Part shown: piece after piece, positions 8,356 through 17,783 of the stretch
Layout: every line of letters starts with the position of its first letter
How positions within the stretch are numbered: the stretch's first letter is position 1
Assembly (NCBI RefSeq): GCF_000697965.2
Contig: NZ_CP015880.1
Span: forward strand, 3,553,001-3,617,000
Direction: 5' to 3'
From: Ensifer adhaerens
GTDB lineage: Bacteria > Pseudomonadota > Alphaproteobacteria > Rhizobiales > Rhizobiaceae
DNA length: 64,000 nucleotides
The notes under the pieces: model-generated
What the model saw: the letters and a program-made list of their open reading frames with translations, nothing else
Database searches by the model: none
What the model was told of the DNA's origin: nothing
Program-made: the position numbers and the translations under genes

Positions 8356-9086
8356 TTCTGTTCCTTGATTGCTGGTCTCTCCGAGAAAACGATCAGTTCC
8401 TCGAAATGGTTCATGTCCTCGAACGAGCAGAAGGCCGGCGGATCGAGCGCGATCACCGGCGCCTGCTCGCGCAGAAAAGCGAGCTGCTCGTCCAGCATCG
8501 CCTGCCAGCGCGGCAGCGCCGCATCGTCGAGCCAGTCGACGGGGTAGGCATAGGTGATGTGGAATTGGTAGTCGTCATGATCCGGATGTCGATAGCCGAA
8601 GGCTTCCGCGAAAGCGTCGCGCCAGGCCTTGAGACAGGCGCGGTCGGCGGCACCGTCGCCTTCGAGTGCAAGGCCCGTCGGCGTGATCCCGGTCACGCGG
8701 GCGCGGAACTGCTCCAGCGGCGCAAAATGCGCAAGCCGTTCGCGGTAGTACGCCGTCATCACCTCGATCGGCGTATCGAGCGGCATGCCAGCCGGCCAGT
8801 AAGGGAGCTTCCGGCGGTGTTCGATGATGCCCTGGAAGATCGTCATGTGCAGGCTGGACGGTTGGGTAAAGGCGAACTGCCGCGCCTCGGGCATCGCCAT
8901 CAACCGGTCGCGCACCGCAAGCACGGCGGCCTCGGACGGCGATCCGGCGGCAACGTGAGACACGACCGTGTTGCCCGGTTCCAGCAGGAAGAGGCCTTGG
9001 GTGTTGTAGCGCGTGCCGAGATGTCTCGGCGGGGCATCGTTGGCGCTGCGGCCAAGGGCGAGAAGCGAGGGGGAAATCAGGGTCAT
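8352..9086 (-). CDS. DUF1868-type 2H phosphoesterase-like protein
   Basis: 244 residues with the two H-x-T/S motifs of the 2H phosphoesterase superfamily: SSLHMTIF in the first half and YQFHITYAY in the second. Relatives hydrolyse cyclic phosphodiester bonds in RNA or nucleotides; the substrate of DUF1868 proteins is not established to my knowledge. The ATG at 9086 is chosen because the protein then begins MTLISPS; upstream codons look non-coding. The ribosome binding site is weak. The stop overlaps the GST start by four bases, suggesting linked function. Confidence 0.8.
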   Translation of the reverse strand: MTLISPSLLALGRSANDAPPRHLGTRYNTQGLFLLEPGNTVVSHVAAGSPSEAAVLAVRDRLMAMPEARQFAFTQPSSLHMTIFQGIIEHRRKLPYWPAGMPLDTPIEVMTAYYRERLAHFAPLEQFRARVTGITPTGLALEGDGAADRACLKAWRDAFAEAFGYRHPDHDDYQFHITYAYPVDWLDDAALPRWQAMLDEQLAFLREQAPVIALDPPAFCSFEDMNHFEELIVFSERPAIKEQK

Positions 9087-9188
9087 GGAGCAATCGGGCC
9101 TTTCGAAGGGAGAGAGGCCCAGATGGCAGAACTCTACAACGCGAGCATGACATCGCCCGACGAGCCCATCCAATGAAAAGGTCTGATC

Positions 9189-9962
9189 CTAATTATAAAG
9201 GCAGGTGATGTAACCGCCGGAGCGGCTGGCGCGGCGCTCGATCAGGTTCGCCAGACGCTTGAGACCGCGGCCTGGTTTTCCGGCGTTGCGCTCCTTCGGA
9301 TTGGGCAGCGACACCGCAAGCAGCGCCGCCTGCCGGCGCGAGAGCTTCGACGCTGAAACCCCGAAATGATGGCGGGCGGCCGCCTCGATACCATAGATCC
9401 CGTCGCCCCATTCGGCGATATTCAGATAGATCTCCATCATCCGCCGCTTGCTCCACACGAAGTCGGCGACGACCGCCAGCGGCAGTTCCATGCCCTTGCG
9501 CAGGAAGGAACGACCGTTCCAGAGATAGAGGTTCTTGACCGTCTGCATCGGAATGGTGCTCGCGCCGCGGGTGGATTCCCCTTCGAGCGCATCCTCGACC
9601 ACGCCCCGCATCTGGCCCCAGTCGACGCCGTCATGGGCGCAAAACTGCCCGTCCTCCGACATCATCACCGACTGCACGAGAACCGGGGCGATATCATCGA
9701 ACTCGACCCATTGCCGATCGTAGCCGCGCAGCAGCACGAGATCGCGCAGCATGAGCGTCGAGACGGGATGGATGAACTCCACCAGGTAGAGAACGATCAG
9801 CGCGTAGGGAAGGACGAGAAAGCCCAGGACAGCCAGGACGATCTGGCGGCGACGCGTGCGCAACGTCCGGCGAAGCGAAGACCAGCGACTGGAAGGCAAT
9901 TCGCCCTCCTCGCGCGCTTCCGGAACGACGTTCGCGGCCTGACTGTTCACCTCGCTGTCCAT
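9189..9962 (-). CDS. mtgA: Monofunctional peptidoglycan glycosyltransferase
   Basis: Polymerises lipid II into glycan strands at the periplasmic face of the inner membrane (GT51 family). 257 residues: a cytoplasmic basic N-terminus, one membrane segment at about 41-61, then the catalytic domain. The [14 protein letters not shown] segment carries the catalytic Glu103, and [17 protein letters not shown] is the second conserved motif. Transcribed divergently from ispA. There is no transpeptidase domain, as expected for MtgA. Confidence 0.94.
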   Translation of the reverse strand: MDSEVNSQAANVVPEAREEGELPSSRWSSLRRTLRTRRRQIVLAVLGFLVLPYALIVLYLVEFIHPVSTLMLRDLVLLRGYDRQWVEFDDIAPVLVQSVMMSEDGQFCAHDGVDWGQMRGVVEDALEGESTRGASTIPMQTVKNLYLWNGRSFLRKGMELPLAVVADFVWSKRRMMEIYLNIAEWGDGIYGIEAAARHHFGVSASKLSRRQAALLAVSLPNPKERNAGKPGRGLKRLANLIERRASRSGGYITCLYN

Positions 9963-10107
9963 CCGCTTCTCTTAGTGCATGCGCAGGCAGAGTTGAACGG
10001 GCTTTCTGGCAAAAGGCAAGGCGCGGAGAAGGCTGTCCCAGGGAAAGCGCGCGGCTGCGACACGAATCCCCGTTGAAAGCCCTCTTCGCCCATGTCAAAG
10101 AGCGCGC

Positions 10108-11022
10108 ATGAGCCAGGACACATCGCCTTTTACCCGTCGCCTCGCCACCAATGCCCGCACCGTCGAGGGTCTGCTGGAACGTCTGCTCGGCCAGACGACG
10201 GAAGCCGACGAAATCGCCCGGCCGGCAAACCTGCTCGCGGCCATGCGCCACGGCGTGCTGAACGGGGGCAAGCGTCTGCGCCCCTTCCTGGTGATCGAAT
10301 GCGCCGATCTGCTCGGCGGCAATCGCGATGCGGCCTTGCGCGTCGGCGCGGCACTCGAATGCGTGCATTGCTATTCGCTGGTCCATGACGACCTGCCGGC
10401 GATGGACGACGACGACATGCGCCGCGGCCAGCCGACCGTGCACAGGGCCTTCGATGAGGCGACGGCGATTCTTGCCGGCGACAGCCTGCTGACCTTTGCC
10501 TTCGATATCATCGCAGCACCCGAGACAGCGCTTTCGGATGCGCAGAAGGTGGAACTGATCCTGGCGCTCGGACGCGCCGCCGGCCACGGCGGCATGGCCG
10601 GCGGACAAGCGCTCGACCTGGCCGCGGAAAAGTCGCCACCGGACGAGGCCGGGATCGTCACGCTGCAGGCGATGAAGACAGGTGCCCTGATCCGCTTTGC
10701 CTGCGAGGCTGGCGCCATCGTCGCCGGCGCCGCGAAGGAGGACCGCGCGCGGCTTCGCGCCTTCGGCGAAAAGATCGGCCTTGCCTTCCAGCTTGCCGAC
10801 GACCTGCTCGACCTTACCGCGGATGCTGAGACCATGGGCAAGGCAACCGGCAAGGACGCCGCCCGTGGCAAGGGCACGCTGGTCGCGCTCAACGGCCAGA
10901 CCTGGGCGGAAGACCGGCTGGAGCAACTGGTCGCCGAAGCAGAAGCGCTGCTTGCGCCCTATGGAGTGCGCTCGGCCATTCTCGTCGAAGCCGCCCGTTT
11001 CATCGCCAATCGCAGGAGCTAG
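10108..11022 (+). CDS. ispA: Polyprenyl diphosphate synthase (FPP/GGPP type)
   Basis: Chain elongation of isoprenyl diphosphates from IPP and DMAPP. 304 residues with the first Asp-rich motif [11 protein letters not shown] at about 93-103, the GGKRLRP substrate-binding motif at 53-59 and the second Asp-rich motif in QLADDLLD. The insertion between the first aspartates (DDxxxxD) is the bacterial FPP/GPP synthase form. It is followed after four bases by hisC, so the two are co-transcribed. Chain length cannot be read from sequence alone; farnesyl is the likeliest product. Confidence 0.88.
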   Translation: MSQDTSPFTRRLATNARTVEGLLERLLGQTTEADEIARPANLLAAMRHGVLNGGKRLRPFLVIECADLLGGNRDAALRVGAALECVHCYSLVHDDLPAMDDDDMRRGQPTVHRAFDEATAILAGDSLLTFAFDIIAAPETALSDAQKVELILALGRAAGHGGMAGGQALDLAAEKSPPDEAGIVTLQAMKTGALIRFACEAGAIVAGAAKEDRARLRAFGEKIGLAFQLADDLLDLTADAETMGKATGKDAARGKGTLVALNGQTWAEDRLEQLVAEAEALLAPYGVRSAILVEAARFIANRRS

Positions 11023-11026
11023 ATCC

Positions 11027-12082
11027 ATGAGCAAATACTGGTCGCCGATCGTCTCCAAGCTGAAGCCCTACGTGCCTGGCGAACAGCCGCGCATCGCCAA
11101 CCTGGTGAAGCTCAACACCAACGAATGCCCCTACGGTCCGTCTGAGAAGGTGCTCGACGCGATCGCCGCGGCAGCGAGCAGCGATCTTCGCCTTTATCCG
11201 GACCCGCTGGCGCTGAAGCTGCGCCAGGCCATCGCCGTACGCTATGGCGTGACCGCCGAAGAAGTCTTCGTCGGCAACGGCTCGGACGAGGTGCTGGCGC
11301 ACATCTTCGCCGGCTTGCTGAAGCACGACGCGCCGCTGCTCTATCCGGATATCTCCTACAGCTTCTATTCGACCTATGCGCGGCTCTTCGAGATCGACAC
11401 GGTCGAGATCCCGCTCAGCGATCGCTTCGAGATCGATCTCGCCGACTACGACCGGCCCTGCGGCGCGATCATCCTGCCGAACCCGAATGCCCCGACCGGC
11501 ATCGCTTTGCCGCTCGCCGACATCGAGCGGCTGGTCGCAAGCCATCCGGACCAGCCCGTCGTCATCGACGAGGCCTATGTCGATTTCGGCGGCCAGTCGG
11601 CCGCAGAACTGGTTTCGAAATACGAGAACCTCTTGGTCGTCCAGACCTTCTCCAAGTCGCGCGCACTTGCGGGCTTGCGCGTCGGCTTCGCCATTGGCCA
11701 GCGCCCGCTGATCGAGGCGCTGGAGCGGGTGAAGGACAGCTTCAACTCCTATCCGCTCGGCCGTCCGGCCCAGGCCGGCGCCATCGCCGCGATCGAGGAT
11801 GAAGCCTGGTTCGAGGACACTCGCGCCAAGATCATCGCGTCGCGCGACCGGCTCACGGCCGAACTGACAGCGCGCGGCTTCGAGGTGCTGCCTTCGTCGG
11901 CAAACTTCGTTTTCGCACGGCATCCCGGCCATAGAGGAGAAACGCTGATGAAGGCGCTCCGCGAGCGCGCCGTGCTGGTGCGCCATTTCGCCAAGCCGCG
12001 CATCTCCGATTTCCTGCGCATCACCATCGGCACCGATGCCGAATGCGCGCGCCTGATCGAGGCGCTAGACGAGATCCTCTAA
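11027..12082 (+). CDS. hisC: Histidinol-phosphate aminotransferase-type PLP enzyme
   Basis: Fold-type I aminotransferase of the HisC family, 351 residues. It contains the N-terminal [11 protein letters not shown] motif, the asparagine motif [15 protein letters not shown] and the Schiff-base Lys210 in [20 protein letters not shown] lies eight bases before the ATG at 11027, and the gene starts four bases after the ispA stop. Rhizobia often carry several HisC paralogues, so this copy could serve histidine synthesis or phenylalanine/tyrosine transamination; it is not in a his operon. Confidence 0.85.
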   Translation: MSKYWSPIVSKLKPYVPGEQPRIANLVKLNTNECPYGPSEKVLDAIAAAASSDLRLYPDPLALKLRQAIAVRYGVTAEEVFVGNGSDEVLAHIFAGLLKHDAPLLYPDISYSFYSTYARLFEIDTVEIPLSDRFEIDLADYDRPCGAIILPNPNAPTGIALPLADIERLVASHPDQPVVIDEAYVDFGGQSAAELVSKYENLLVVQTFSKSRALAGLRVGFAIGQRPLIEALERVKDSFNSYPLGRPAQAGAIAAIEDEAWFEDTRAKIIASRDRLTAELTARGFEVLPSSANFVFARHPGHRGETLMKALRERAVLVRHFAKPRISDFLRITIGTDAECARLIEALDEIL

Positions 12083-12164
12083 GTTGTCTCGGTGACATTT
12101 TCGCCGTTTCAAACAAGCGATGGACTGATCTAGCCTCCGGCGACCGAGCCGGAGCTTGTCTTAC

Positions 12165-12806
12165 ATGTTCGACCTGACGCCCTATCTGCCGCAGCTTCTC
12201 ATTGCCTGGACCGCCTATCTGATCGCGACCGCATCGCCGGGGCCGGCGATCCTGGCGATCATCACCACCTCGGTCAGCCAGGGACGAAAGGCGGGCCTGG
12301 CGCTTGCCCTTGGCGTTCTGACGGGAAGTTACACCTGGGCAATGCTGACGGCCTCCGGTCTCTCGGCGCTGATCCGCGCCTATGGCCACGCGATCATCGT
12401 CTTGAAGATCGCCGGCGCCTGCTATCTCTTCTGGCTCGCCTATAACGCGCTACGCGCTGCCATGCGCAGCGACAAGAGCGCGATCGTGCCGACGGCAAAG
12501 GTGCAGACCTCGCTGAAGCGGCTCTATCTCAAGGGGCTCGGCATCCACCTGACGAACCCCAAGGCGATCTTCTCCTGGATCATGCTGGTGTCACTCGGCA
12601 TGCCCGCGGGCGCGCCGGTCGGCGTTACCGCCACTTTTATCGGCGGCTGCATGGTCTTGGGTCTGATGACCTTCTGCGGCTTTGCGATCGTCTTCTCGCT
12701 CACGCCGGTACACCGCGCCTATCTGAAGTCCAGGCGGCTGATCGAAAGCCTGATGGCCGGTTTCTTCGCCTTTGCCGGCTTCAAGCTGCTGACATCACGG
12801 CTCTGA
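12165..12806 (+). CDS. LysE/RhtB family amino-acid exporter
   Basis: 213 residues with about six membrane segments and the N-terminal TASPGPAIL motif typical of the LysE superfamily. It probably exports amino acids or their derivatives across the inner membrane. The ATG at 12165 has GGAG at a suitable distance; the in-frame TTG at 12156 is too close to it. It stands alone, convergent with ispG. Confidence 0.85.
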   Translation: MFDLTPYLPQLLIAWTAYLIATASPGPAILAIITTSVSQGRKAGLALALGVLTGSYTWAMLTASGLSALIRAYGHAIIVLKIAGACYLFWLAYNALRAAMRSDKSAIVPTAKVQTSLKRLYLKGLGIHLTNPKAIFSWIMLVSLGMPAGAPVGVTATFIGGCMVLGLMTFCGFAIVFSLTPVHRAYLKSRRLIESLMAGFFAFAGFKLLTSRL

Positions 12807-12834
12807 GGCCACAGCGTAGACAAAGCGCGGCTGC

Positions 12835-14088
12835 TTACTCAGCGGCCGCCTGACCGCGGCCGTAGCGCTTCTCGATATAATCGGAAACCAGCGTCTCGAA
12901 GTCGCCGGCAATGTTGGGGCCGCGCAGCGTCATTGCCTTCTCCCCGTCGATGAATACGGGGGCGGCCGGCATTTCGCCGGTGCCGGGCAAAGAGATGCCG
13001 ATGTCGGCATGTTTGCTTTCGCCCGGGCCGTTGACGATGCAGCCCATGACCGCGACCTTCAGGCCCTCGACGCCGGGATACTTCTCGCGCCAGACCGGCA
13101 TGTTGCGGCGGATGTCGTCCTGGATCTTCTGGGCGAGTTCCTGGAACACCGTGGACGTGGTGCGTCCGCAGCCGGGACAGGCGGCAACAACAGGGATGAA
13201 CTGACGGAAACCCATGACCTGCAGCAATTCCTGCGCCACCTGCACCTCGCGGGTGCGGTCGCCGCCGGGCTCAGGCGTCAGCGAAATGCGGATCGTATCG
13301 CCGATGCCCTGCTGCATGAGGATGCCGAGCGAAGCGGACGAGGCGACGATGCCCTTCGTGCCCATGCCGGCCTCGGTGAGGCCGAGATGCAGTGCGTGGT
13401 CCGAGCGGGCCGACAACATGGCATAGACGGCGATCAGGTCCTGAACGCCGGAAACCTTGGCCGAAAGGATGATGCGGTTGCGCGGCAGACCGATCTCTTC
13501 GGCGAGTTCCGCCGAGAGCAGCGCCGACTGCACGATCGTCTCGCGCGTCACCTCTTGCGCCGTCAGCGGAAAACCGTTCGCCTTGTTCTCGTCCATCAGC
13601 CGCGTCAGCAGTTCCTGGTCGAGCGAACCCCAGTTGACACCGATGCGCACCGGCTTGTCGTAGCGGATCGCCATCTCGACGATCTCGGCGAACTGCTTGT
13701 CCTTCTTGTCCTTGAACCCGACATTGCCCGGATTGATGCGATACTTCGCAAGCGCCTCGGCGCAGGCCGGATGATCGGCAAGCAGCTTGTGGCCGATATA
13801 GTGGAAGTCGCCGACGAGCGGCACGTCAAGACCAAGGCGCTCGAGCCGCTCGCGGATCTTCGGCACCGCCGCCGCACTCTCGTCGCGGTCGACGGTGATG
13901 CGCACCAGTTCCGAACCGGCCTTGTGCAGCGCGGCCACCTGGGCCACGGTCCCATCGATATCGGCCGTATCGGTGTTGGTCATCGACTGGACCACGACCG
14001 GTGCGCCGCCCCCGACGATGACGCCGCCGACATCGACGGCGACGGAGGCGCGGCGGGGCTGCGGATCGAAATCGAAGGCGGAAGACAT
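12835..14088 (-). CDS. ispG: 4-hydroxy-3-methylbut-2-enyl diphosphate synthase
   Basis: Penultimate step of the MEP isoprenoid pathway, converting MEcPP to HMBPP with a [4Fe-4S] cluster. 417 residues with the N-terminal QSMTNTDT motif and the three cluster cysteines in CPGCGR and GCIVNGPGE. The ATG at 14088 follows GAAGAGG. It provides precursors for the polyprenyl synthase 1.8 kb away, though the two are on opposite strands. Confidence 0.96.
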   Translation of the reverse strand: MSSAFDFDPQPRRASVAVDVGGVIVGGGAPVVVQSMTNTDTADIDGTVAQVAALHKAGSELVRITVDRDESAAAVPKIRERLERLGLDVPLVGDFHYIGHKLLADHPACAEALAKYRINPGNVGFKDKKDKQFAEIVEMAIRYDKPVRIGVNWGSLDQELLTRLMDENKANGFPLTAQEVTRETIVQSALLSAELAEEIGLPRNRIILSAKVSGVQDLIAVYAMLSARSDHALHLGLTEAGMGTKGIVASSASLGILMQQGIGDTIRISLTPEPGGDRTREVQVAQELLQVMGFRQFIPVVAACPGCGRTTSTVFQELAQKIQDDIRRNMPVWREKYPGVEGLKVAVMGCIVNGPGESKHADIGISLPGTGEMPAAPVFIDGEKAMTLRGPNIAGDFETLVSDYIEKRYGRGQAAAE

Positions 14089-14251
14089 GAAGGCCTCTTC
14101 GTGGGTCACTGAGCCGGGCGAGGATGCGGGCAGAACCCGCATGGACTTTCCTCAACTCGCCCTGGCCATTTGCCCATCAGGTGGATGAGGAAAGCCTGAT
14201 TGTCAACGGCGACATCATGCCCTGACGGCGATTTGATGGCGCCGTTCCGTC

Positions 14252-15436
14252 TCAGTGCCCCTTAGCGTGATCCGCATGGATCGCATGGTGCGACAAGAGA
14301 AGCACGACGATGAAGAGCAGCGGCACCGAGGCGAAGATGATGGCAAAGCCCGTATGCTCGGCAACGAAGCCGATCAGCGACGGTGCGAACAGCATGCCGG
14401 AATAGCCCATGAAGGTCGCGACCGAGAGCCCGATGCCCGGCTGCAGGCCCGGCATGTTGCCGGCGGCCGAGAACGCGATCGGCACCATGTTGGAGATGCC
14501 GATGCCGGCGATCGCAAAACCGAGGATGGCGATATAGGCATTGGGCGCCGTGCCCGCGACGATCATGCCGACGAGTGCCGTGACGGTGCAGATGCGGAGC
14601 GTCCGTTTGGCGCCGAAGCGATCCCGCACGAAATCGCCGGCAAAACGCATGGTCGCCATGGTGGCGGAGAAGGCGGCAAAGCCGAAGCCGGAAAGCTCAA
14701 CGGAGGCGCCAAGCTCGTTGCGCAGATAAAGCGCACCCCAGTCGAGCACTGTGCCCTCAGGCACCATCGAGAACAGCGCCATGATGCCGATCAGCCAGGG
14801 GAGCGGCGTCATCGGCAGGCGCAGCTTTTCCTTGGCTGCGCCTGGATGCGGCTTGTCAGCCAGGATCATCGGCCAAGCGGCGACGATCAGTACCAGGCAG
14901 ATCGCAGTGACGACAAGGACATGCGGCAGCACACCGAAGCGGGCCATGAGGAAACCGCCGATACCGGCACCGATCAGGCCGCCGAGGCTCCAATAGGCAT
15001 GGCAGGACGACATGATCGCACGGCGCATGGATTTCTCGACCTCGACCGCATTGGCGTTCATCGCGACGTCCATCGCGCCGGCAAAACCGCCAAGCAGGAA
15101 CATGGCGACAGCCGCCGTCCAGACATCGGGGACAAGCGTCAGAAGCAGAAGCAACGGCGACAGGATGATGGCGGTGACCTTGACCACCTTCTGCGACCCC
15201 ACACGGGCGATGTAGCCGCCGGCAATCGGCATGAGCACCAGCGAGCCAATACCGAACATCAGGATCAACAGGCCGAGCACGCTTTCGCTGATGCCGAGCC
15301 GGTCCTTGAATTCCGGGATCTTCGGCGCCCAACTGCCGATGACGAAGCCGTTCAATAGGAAGAGCAGCGAAACCGCCAGCCGGTTGCGGGTCATGTAGCC
15401 CTGGCGGACGGTCGCGGAAGGAGAACGTTGGTCCAT
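14252..15436 (-). CDS. Major facilitator superfamily transporter
   Basis: 394 residues with about 12 membrane segments. The N-terminal half resembles the YbjJ/FucP-like branch (NGFVIGSWAPKIPEFKD, GSLVLMPIAGG). Substrate unknown; a sugar or an efflux substrate is possible. The ATG at 15436 is preferred over a TTG at 15469 because AGAGG precedes it. It is the last gene of the DeoR-VOC-MFS operon, 29 bases after the VOC stop. Confidence 0.82.
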   Translation of the reverse strand: MDQRSPSATVRQGYMTRNRLAVSLLFLLNGFVIGSWAPKIPEFKDRLGISESVLGLLILMFGIGSLVLMPIAGGYIARVGSQKVVKVTAIILSPLLLLLTLVPDVWTAAVAMFLLGGFAGAMDVAMNANAVEVEKSMRRAIMSSCHAYWSLGGLIGAGIGGFLMARFGVLPHVLVVTAICLVLIVAAWPMILADKPHPGAAKEKLRLPMTPLPWLIGIMALFSMVPEGTVLDWGALYLRNELGASVELSGFGFAAFSATMATMRFAGDFVRDRFGAKRTLRICTVTALVGMIVAGTAPNAYIAILGFAIAGIGISNMVPIAFSAAGNMPGLQPGIGLSVATFMGYSGMLFAPSLIGFVAEHTGFAIIFASVPLLFIVVLLLSHHAIHADHAKGH

Positions 15437-15465
15437 GGTCTTGCCTCTGTGCCGGGTCGCCCGGC

Positions 15466-15852
15466 TCAAATTGTGATTTCGATCAGATTTCCATCGGGGT
15501 CGCGAACAACAGCCTCATAGAAGCCATCGCCGGTCCATCGCGGTTTTGCGACCAGAATGCCCTTAGCCTCGGCGCGCGCGGCCATCGCCTCGACCGCCTG
15601 CTCGCTGCCGAGCGACAGCGCCACATGGGCAAGGCCGGTACGTTCTTCAGCCGGATCGGCCGGCCCAACCCAGGGGCCTTCCATGATCTCGAATGCCGGC
15701 CCGTCGCCAAGCGTCAGGAACCGCGAGCGAAAGCCCGGCCGCCGTCGGCTTTCATAGATCTCGCCGACTTCGGCGCCGAAGAAGGACGACCAGAAGCTGG
15801 CAATCGCCTCGAGGTCCCGCGTCCAGAGCGCCACATGCGTGATCGTCGTCAT
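15466..15852 (-). CDS. VOC (glyoxalase/dioxygenase fold) protein
   Basis: A 128-residue single VOC-domain protein, with two beta-alpha-beta-beta-beta units. The likely metal ligands are His6 in THVALW, Glu55 in AFEIME, His75 in LAHVALS and the C-terminal Glu of GNLIEI. The usual DPDGN motif is present. Could be a lyase, a resistance protein or an epimerase. Its ATG overlaps the DeoR stop (ATGA), so it is coupled to the regulator. Confidence 0.85.
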   Translation of the reverse strand: MTTITHVALWTRDLEAIASFWSSFFGAEVGEIYESRRRPGFRSRFLTLGDGPAFEIMEGPWVGPADPAEERTGLAHVALSLGSEQAVEAMAARAEAKGILVAKPRWTGDGFYEAVVRDPDGNLIEITI

Positions 15853-16631
15853 TCCGTCTCTCCCGCCATCAGGACCTCTGCCCTTGTCGCCTCGAAGGCC
15901 GACCGATGCTCGGCCGACGCATCCGCCTCGAGCAGCAGCGTCACCTTGTCATTGATATCGACAACCCCGTGCGCGGCGGCCGTACCGAGCTTGTCGCTGG
16001 TGACGGCGACAACCAGGCGCCGGCTGCGCAGCGCAATGAGCCGTTTGAATTCCGCATCCTCGAAATAGATCGCCGTCAGGCCCGCAGCGGCATCGGCGCC
16101 GCAGGTGCCAAGGAAGCAGAGATCGGGCCGCAGCAGTTCCGCGTCGCGCTGCGCCCGCGCACTGATCGCCGCACCGACGGCACGGTTGAGCGGGCCGCCG
16201 AGCAGGATCAGATCGACGCCCGGCTTCTCCATGAGCGCGACGGCAATCAGCGGTGTGTTGGTGACGACGGTGACCGGCAGCTCCGGCTCGATCAGTTGCG
16301 CGATCGCAAGATTGGTCGAGCCGGCATCGAGGAACACGGTCATATCAGGCTTGATCAGGCCGACCGCCGTGCGCGCCAGCGCCGCCTTGCGTTCCGGCGC
16401 CATCGCCACCCGTTCTCGCAATGTGCTGTGGGCCGCCGGCGCGACCGGAAGTGCGCCACCATAGACGCGCTCGCACAGTCCTGCCGCCGCCATTTCCCGG
16501 AGATCGCGGCGGATCGTGTCTTCGGAAACGCTGAGCTCGGCCGCAAGATCAGCAGCCAGCACCCGGCCATTGGCCTTCAACCGCTCCTGGATCAGCGTCT
16601 TTCGCTCACGAAGAAGGAGTTCCCCTGACAT
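15849..16631 (-). CDS. DeoR-family transcriptional regulator
   Basis: 260 residues: an N-terminal winged helix-turn-helix (about 7-60, ELSVSEDTIRRDLREMAAAGL and the following wing GGAL) and a DeoR sensor domain with DAGSTN and TNTPLIA, which usually binds a sugar phosphate. The ATG at 16631 is preceded by GGTGA. It leads the operon with the VOC and MFS genes. Two direct repeats lie 15-47 bases upstream of its start, so autoregulation is likely. Confidence 0.92.
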   Translation of the reverse strand: MSGELLLRERKTLIQERLKANGRVLAADLAAELSVSEDTIRRDLREMAAAGLCERVYGGALPVAPAAHSTLRERVAMAPERKAALARTAVGLIKPDMTVFLDAGSTNLAIAQLIEPELPVTVVTNTPLIAVALMEKPGVDLILLGGPLNRAVGAAISARAQRDAELLRPDLCFLGTCGADAAAGLTAIYFEDAEFKRLIALRSRRLVVAVTSDKLGTAAAHGVVDINDKVTLLLEADASAEHRSAFEATRAEVLMAGETE

Positions 16632-16645
16632 TTTCACCAACCGTG

Positions 16646-16678
16646 CATAAACGTGCATGAATCGCCATAAATGCGCAT
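16646..16678. promoter_or_regulatory. Direct-repeat operator upstream of the DeoR gene
   Basis: CATAAACGTGCAT (16646-16658) and CATAAATGCGCAT (16666-16678) match at 10 of 13 positions and begin exactly 20 bp apart, two helical turns. DeoR-type repressors commonly bind spaced direct repeats near their own start. The binding itself is inferred. Confidence 0.6.
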
Positions 16679-16686
16679 AGCAACTT

Positions 16687-16702
16687 TTGAAACCGTTTTC
16701 AA
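16687..16702. promoter_or_regulatory. Palindrome TTGAAA-CCGT-TTTCAA, possible operator
   Basis: Perfect 6-bp inverted repeat with a 4-base centre in the region shared by the DeoR operon and the amino-acid ABC operon, adjacent to the DeoR repeats but of different sequence. It looks like a LacI-type operator. Its cognate regulator is not obvious. Confidence 0.35.
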
Positions 16703-16903
16703 GCCGGCGCGGCGCCCAAATCGGAGGGGCGCGCGAATTTCGACAAACCGTGGCTTTTGCGCGCAATCGGGGTCAATTCGAGGAAAATTCTTCATCAAAC
16801 GCTCAGGAATTGGTGTTTTATACGCTCAGATCGCCGATTTTTTATGCGATTGTCCGCTCAATCCGGACGACGGGCCGGGCAAGAAAGAAGATGGAAAATC
16901 ACG

Positions 16904-17677
16904 ATGAAACTCCTCCCCACGCTGTTTGCCGCCGCTCTGATGCAGGTTGCCGCACTTGGCTCCGCTGAAGCCGGCGAGAACCTCGATGCGATCAAATCTG
17001 CCGGTGTCCTGAAGATCGGCACCGAGGGCACCTATGCCCCGTTCACCTATCACGACGCCTCCGGCGCGCTCGTCGGCTTCGACGTGGAGATCGGCCACGC
17101 CGTCGCCGAGAAGCTCGGCGTCAAGGCTGAATTCCTCGAAGGCAAGTGGGACGGCCTGATCGCCGGCCTCGACGCCAACCGCTACGACACGGTCATCAAC
17201 CAGGTCGGCATCACCGAGGAGCGCAAGAAGAAGTACGACTTCTCCGAACCCTATATCGCCTCCAAGGCTGTGCTGATCGTCAAGTCGGACAACGAAGAGA
17301 TCAAGGGCTTTGCCGATCTCAAGGGCAAGAAGTCGGCCCAGTCGCTGACCAGCAACTTCGGCAAGCTCGCAACCGCGTCCGGCGCCGAACTCGTCGGCAC
17401 CGACGGCTTCGACCAGTCGATCCAGCTCGTCTTGACCGGCCGTGCCGACGCGACGATCAACGACAGCCTCTCCTTCCTCGACTTCAAGAAGAAGAAGCCC
17501 GACGCCCCGGTCAAGATCGCCGCTGAGCAGGCCGATGCCGACTTCTCCGGCATCATCATCCGCAAGGGCGAGCCGGAGCTTCTCGAGGCGATCAACAAGG
17601 CGCTCGTCGACATCAAGGCCGACGGCACCTACGACAAGATCTCGCAGAAGTACTTCGGCGCCGACGTCTCGAAGTAA
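16904..17677 (+). CDS. Amino-acid ABC transporter substrate-binding protein
   Basis: 257-residue periplasmic binding protein of family 3 (polar amino acids). A signal peptide with cleavage near GSAEA precedes the mature start GENLDAI. Typical motifs are LKIGTEGTYAPFTYHD, GFDVEIGHAVAEKLG, and the ligand-contact region NQVGITEERKKKYDFSEPY. Downstream come one permease and one ATPase, forming a complete importer. Cystine, glutamine or another polar amino acid is plausible; specificity cannot be read here. Confidence 0.9.
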   Translation: MKLLPTLFAAALMQVAALGSAEAGENLDAIKSAGVLKIGTEGTYAPFTYHDASGALVGFDVEIGHAVAEKLGVKAEFLEGKWDGLIAGLDANRYDTVINQVGITEERKKKYDFSEPYIASKAVLIVKSDNEEIKGFADLKGKKSAQSLTSNFGKLATASGAELVGTDGFDQSIQLVLTGRADATINDSLSFLDFKKKKPDAPVKIAAEQADADFSGIIIRKGEPELLEAINKALVDIKADGTYDKISQKYFGADVSK

Positions 17678-17728
17678 CCCGATCACTGGGCCCTCGGCCG
17701 GTTTCTCAGCCGGCCATTCTCGGCTATG

Positions 17729-17770
17729 AAAAGCGATCCGTTCCGGACCCCGGGGCGGATCGCGCTTTTT
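17729..17770 (+). terminator. Intercistronic hairpin after the binding-protein gene
   Basis: Left arm AAAAGCGATCCG (17729-17740) pairs with CGGATCGCGCTTTT (17756-17769) with a 2-base bulge, ending in a T-run. It lies between the binding-protein stop and the permease start and probably acts as a partial terminator or mRNA stabiliser that keeps the binding protein in excess. A weaker GGCCGG/CCGGCC hairpin precedes it at 17696-17715. Confidence 0.7.
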
Positions 17771-17783
17771 GAAAGGCTCGCCC

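Noticed and set aside
9694..11058. Minus-strand frame of 454 codons
   Set aside because: Antisense to the recognised ispA and overlapping the mtgA start; no motif.
14225..14245. Weak hairpin ACGGCG/CGCCGT after the MFS gene
   Set aside because: Six-bp stem with a nine-base loop and no T-run; not convincing as a terminator.
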